DNA from: Epiperipatus broadwayi | Taxonomy: Eukaryota; Onychophora; Udeonychophora; Euonychophora; Peripatidae | Reading direction: 5' to 3' | Assembly: GCA_028023455.1 (NCBI GenBank) | Contig: JAQFVV010006199.1 | Location: 3,188,646-3,252,645 of the forward strand | DNA: 64,000 nucleotides | Shown: positions 62,513 to 64,000 of the stretch, piece after piece | How the letters are laid out: every line of letters starts with the position of its first letter | Position numbering within the stretch: position 1 is the stretch's first letter | Translations under genes and position numbers: made by a program | Notes under the pieces: model-generated | The model's database searches: none | What the model was told of the DNA's origin: nothing | The model's input: the letters and a program-made list of their open reading frames with translations, nothing else

Positions 62513-62999
62513 ATGTAATATTATATTATATACATTTGGCAATGCAATAAGAAAGATTAGTTTTTATACTTCTTGAAGAATGTACAAAATGCTTTTGATA
62601 GACCAACAAAATTTTTAATTTATTCTGGAAGACATTAATGTTAAAAATTAAAAACAATTAGAAGAAGAAAATGCTTTGAATAAATTTGATTATGGAAAGT
62701 AAGAGATTACATAGACTTAGTAAAATTTTCAGAAAAAAAGTATATATTAAGATTCCAAAGCAGAAATGGACAGAAATATTCAAATAAAAGTGTTTTCCTG
62801 AAGGTTTGTGATGATGGTATTTTAGTTGTATTTATGTATTGTTTTATTTCCATCACCTAACATTAAGTATTGAATGAATGTCTTTAAAAAAATTTAACTT
62901 TATTTAAATTTTCCAATTATATTACACTATTATTAATAGCACACAGCTTAGTATATACACAACATTTCAAATGATATTATTCTCCTCTCTTTTTCAGAT

Positions 63000-63112
63000 A
63001 TTGGGAATCAAACCCAGACCTTTAGATTTTTGAATATTGTATTTTAAGGTAATGCTCCAACCAATTAGATTCTTGAATATTGAATTTTAAGGCAACATTT
63101 TAATCAATTGTG
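63000..63112 (-). repeat. tRNA-derived SINE head with duplicated A-box half, minus
   Basis: Minus strand: CTAATTGGTTGGAGCATTAC is an A box, and CTGGGTTTGATTCCC about 50 nt later is a B box. Upstream the A-box to anticodon half is repeated in a decayed form (AATTGATTAAAATGTTGCC, then the shared AATATTCAAGAATCTAA). It is followed in its 3' direction by an A/G-rich stretch. Not a functional tRNA, because the A-B interval carries an extra TTAAAATACAATATTC-type insert. Confidence 0.65.
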
Positions 63113-63114
63113 TT

Positions 63115-63200
63115 ATCCTGCTTAGTTGGTTAGAGTGTTACTTAAAATTCAATATTCAAAAATCTATGAGTCAAGGTTCAATTCCAGTGTGAGTACAAAG
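63115..63200 (+). repeat. tRNA-derived SINE head, plus
   Basis: CTTAGTTGGTTAGAGTGTTA is a very good tRNA A box, and AAGGTTCAATTCCAGTGT at 63173-63190 is a B box. Between them is the same CTTAAAATTCAATATTC insert as the minus copy. The two heads face opposite ways, so the region can form a hairpin. Confidence 0.7.
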
Positions 63201-63204
63201 GAGA

Positions 63205-64000
63205 ATTTTTTGCATATATTAATTTGTGTGCTATTACTAATAGTTTAAAGTAATTAGAAATTTTGAAATAACATTAAATTTTTCTAGTGACATTCTATAC
63301 TTAATATTAGATGATGGAAATAGTACAATAAGTAAATATAATTCAAATGAAAATACAGTAAAGTTGAATTACATTTTGACTAACAGAAAATAAGTATTTT
63401 TAAGACAAAATAGGGTTCAATATATTCAACACAGAAAAAGATTAACAATTAAGAGAAATAAGAAATATTTTAATGCAAAGCTAGACACACAAAAGTTATT
63501 AAAAGTTAATATTAATAGTTGATATTTAATCATGTATTTTAAATGAAAACCTACAAAAATCATTTTAAAAAATTAATAAAGTCTGAACAAATCTTAGACT
63601 TGAATAATTTAGTAAGAAAATAATTGATATTCTTGCGAAAAACTGCTGTATAATGAATGAAAACAAAAAAAGTGCAATTCACCATTAAATTTTTTTATTG
63701 AGACAAGAAATTATATGAAGAAAAAAAGAAATATGCTAATATTTAAAAATGATTCTTTAAATAATTAAATATCTGGAATTCTGTAAAATAATCTGAAAAA
63801 GAATTAACAATGTTACAAAAAATATAATTAAAAAGTGTCAGAGAAAACTATAGAAGAGAGCAAGTCTGAAAAATATAAATATCAACAATATACAAAAAAT
63901 TATTTTGGTAATAAGAAGAAAAGATAGTACTATTATTAAAATGAAGGATATCATTAAGTGAAAAAATTATTTCTACAAAGATGTTTACAGTAATAAAAAA
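63205..64000. other. AT-rich intergenic DNA, nothing recognised
   Basis: Low-complexity A-rich sequence. No feature could be supported. Confidence 0.5.

Overview
This is about 64 kb of AT-rich (roughly three quarters A+T) animal DNA in which I find no intact host gene. It is built of decayed mobile elements, long inverted repeats and microsatellites. There are no operons, Shine-Dalgarno sites or long bacterial-type ORFs. tRNA-derived SINE heads, hAT elements, Penelope-like (PLE) GIY-YIG endonuclease remnants, hammerhead ribozymes, a gag-bearing LTR element and very long microsatellites point to an invertebrate metazoan. I suspect a coleoid cephalopod (octopus-like); that is inference from composition and repeat style.

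Layout. 1-7.1 kb: AT-rich intergenic DNA with small tandem repeats, a (TATC)~120 tract at 3.6-4.1 kb and a possible LTR-like island at 4.7-5.3 kb. 7.18-9.59 kb: a 2.4-kb hAT-type element with 8-bp target duplication, carrying GC-richer cargo with a U6-like 5' end and a TATA box. 9.6-14.3 kb: AT-rich DNA with one weak coding relic. 14.28-22.52 kb: a complete minus-strand LTR retrotransposon with 2.1-kb LTRs, a single gag ORF and no pol. 24.0-24.95 kb: a decayed array of a hammerhead-bearing repeat. 28.3-31.2 kb: a hAT transposase pseudogene of the ZBED5/SCAND3 type, split near its 3' end by a small hairpin element with a 14-bp target duplication. 33.4-34.0 kb: a 555-bp MITE with about 120-bp inverted ends and an open frame inside. 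35.8-37.1 kb: a satellite of about 460 bp, three copies, each with a hammerhead motif. 37.5-42.3 kb: SINEs, a truncated hammerhead repeat, a 280-bp-arm inverted repeat and a 256-bp element with a hammerhead. 48.1-49.3 kb: a head-to-head palindrome of two 5'-truncated PLE copies with GIY-YIG domain. 54.2-55.6 kb: the best hammerhead array, a 414-bp monomer in tandem followed by an inverted copy. 56.5-57.0 kb: a second, older PLE remnant. 58.9-63.2 kb: a relative of the 42-kb element, a poly-C block that looks like an assembly artefact, a palindrome and tRNA-derived SINE heads.

The unifying theme is self-cleaving RNA. At least three different repeat families here (35.8 kb, 42.0 kb, 54.2 kb), plus decayed relatives (24.0 kb, 39.8 kb), carry the hammerhead core CUGAUGA - stem II - GAAA with a very short palindromic stem III and a matching stem I. 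PLEs are known to carry such minimal hammerheads in their pseudo-LTRs, and PLE endonuclease remnants lie in the same 25 kb. I infer that the hammerhead repeats are PLE pseudo-LTRs or PLE-mobilised retrozyme-like satellites. The other item worth follow-up is the gag-only LTR element with 2.1-kb LTRs.
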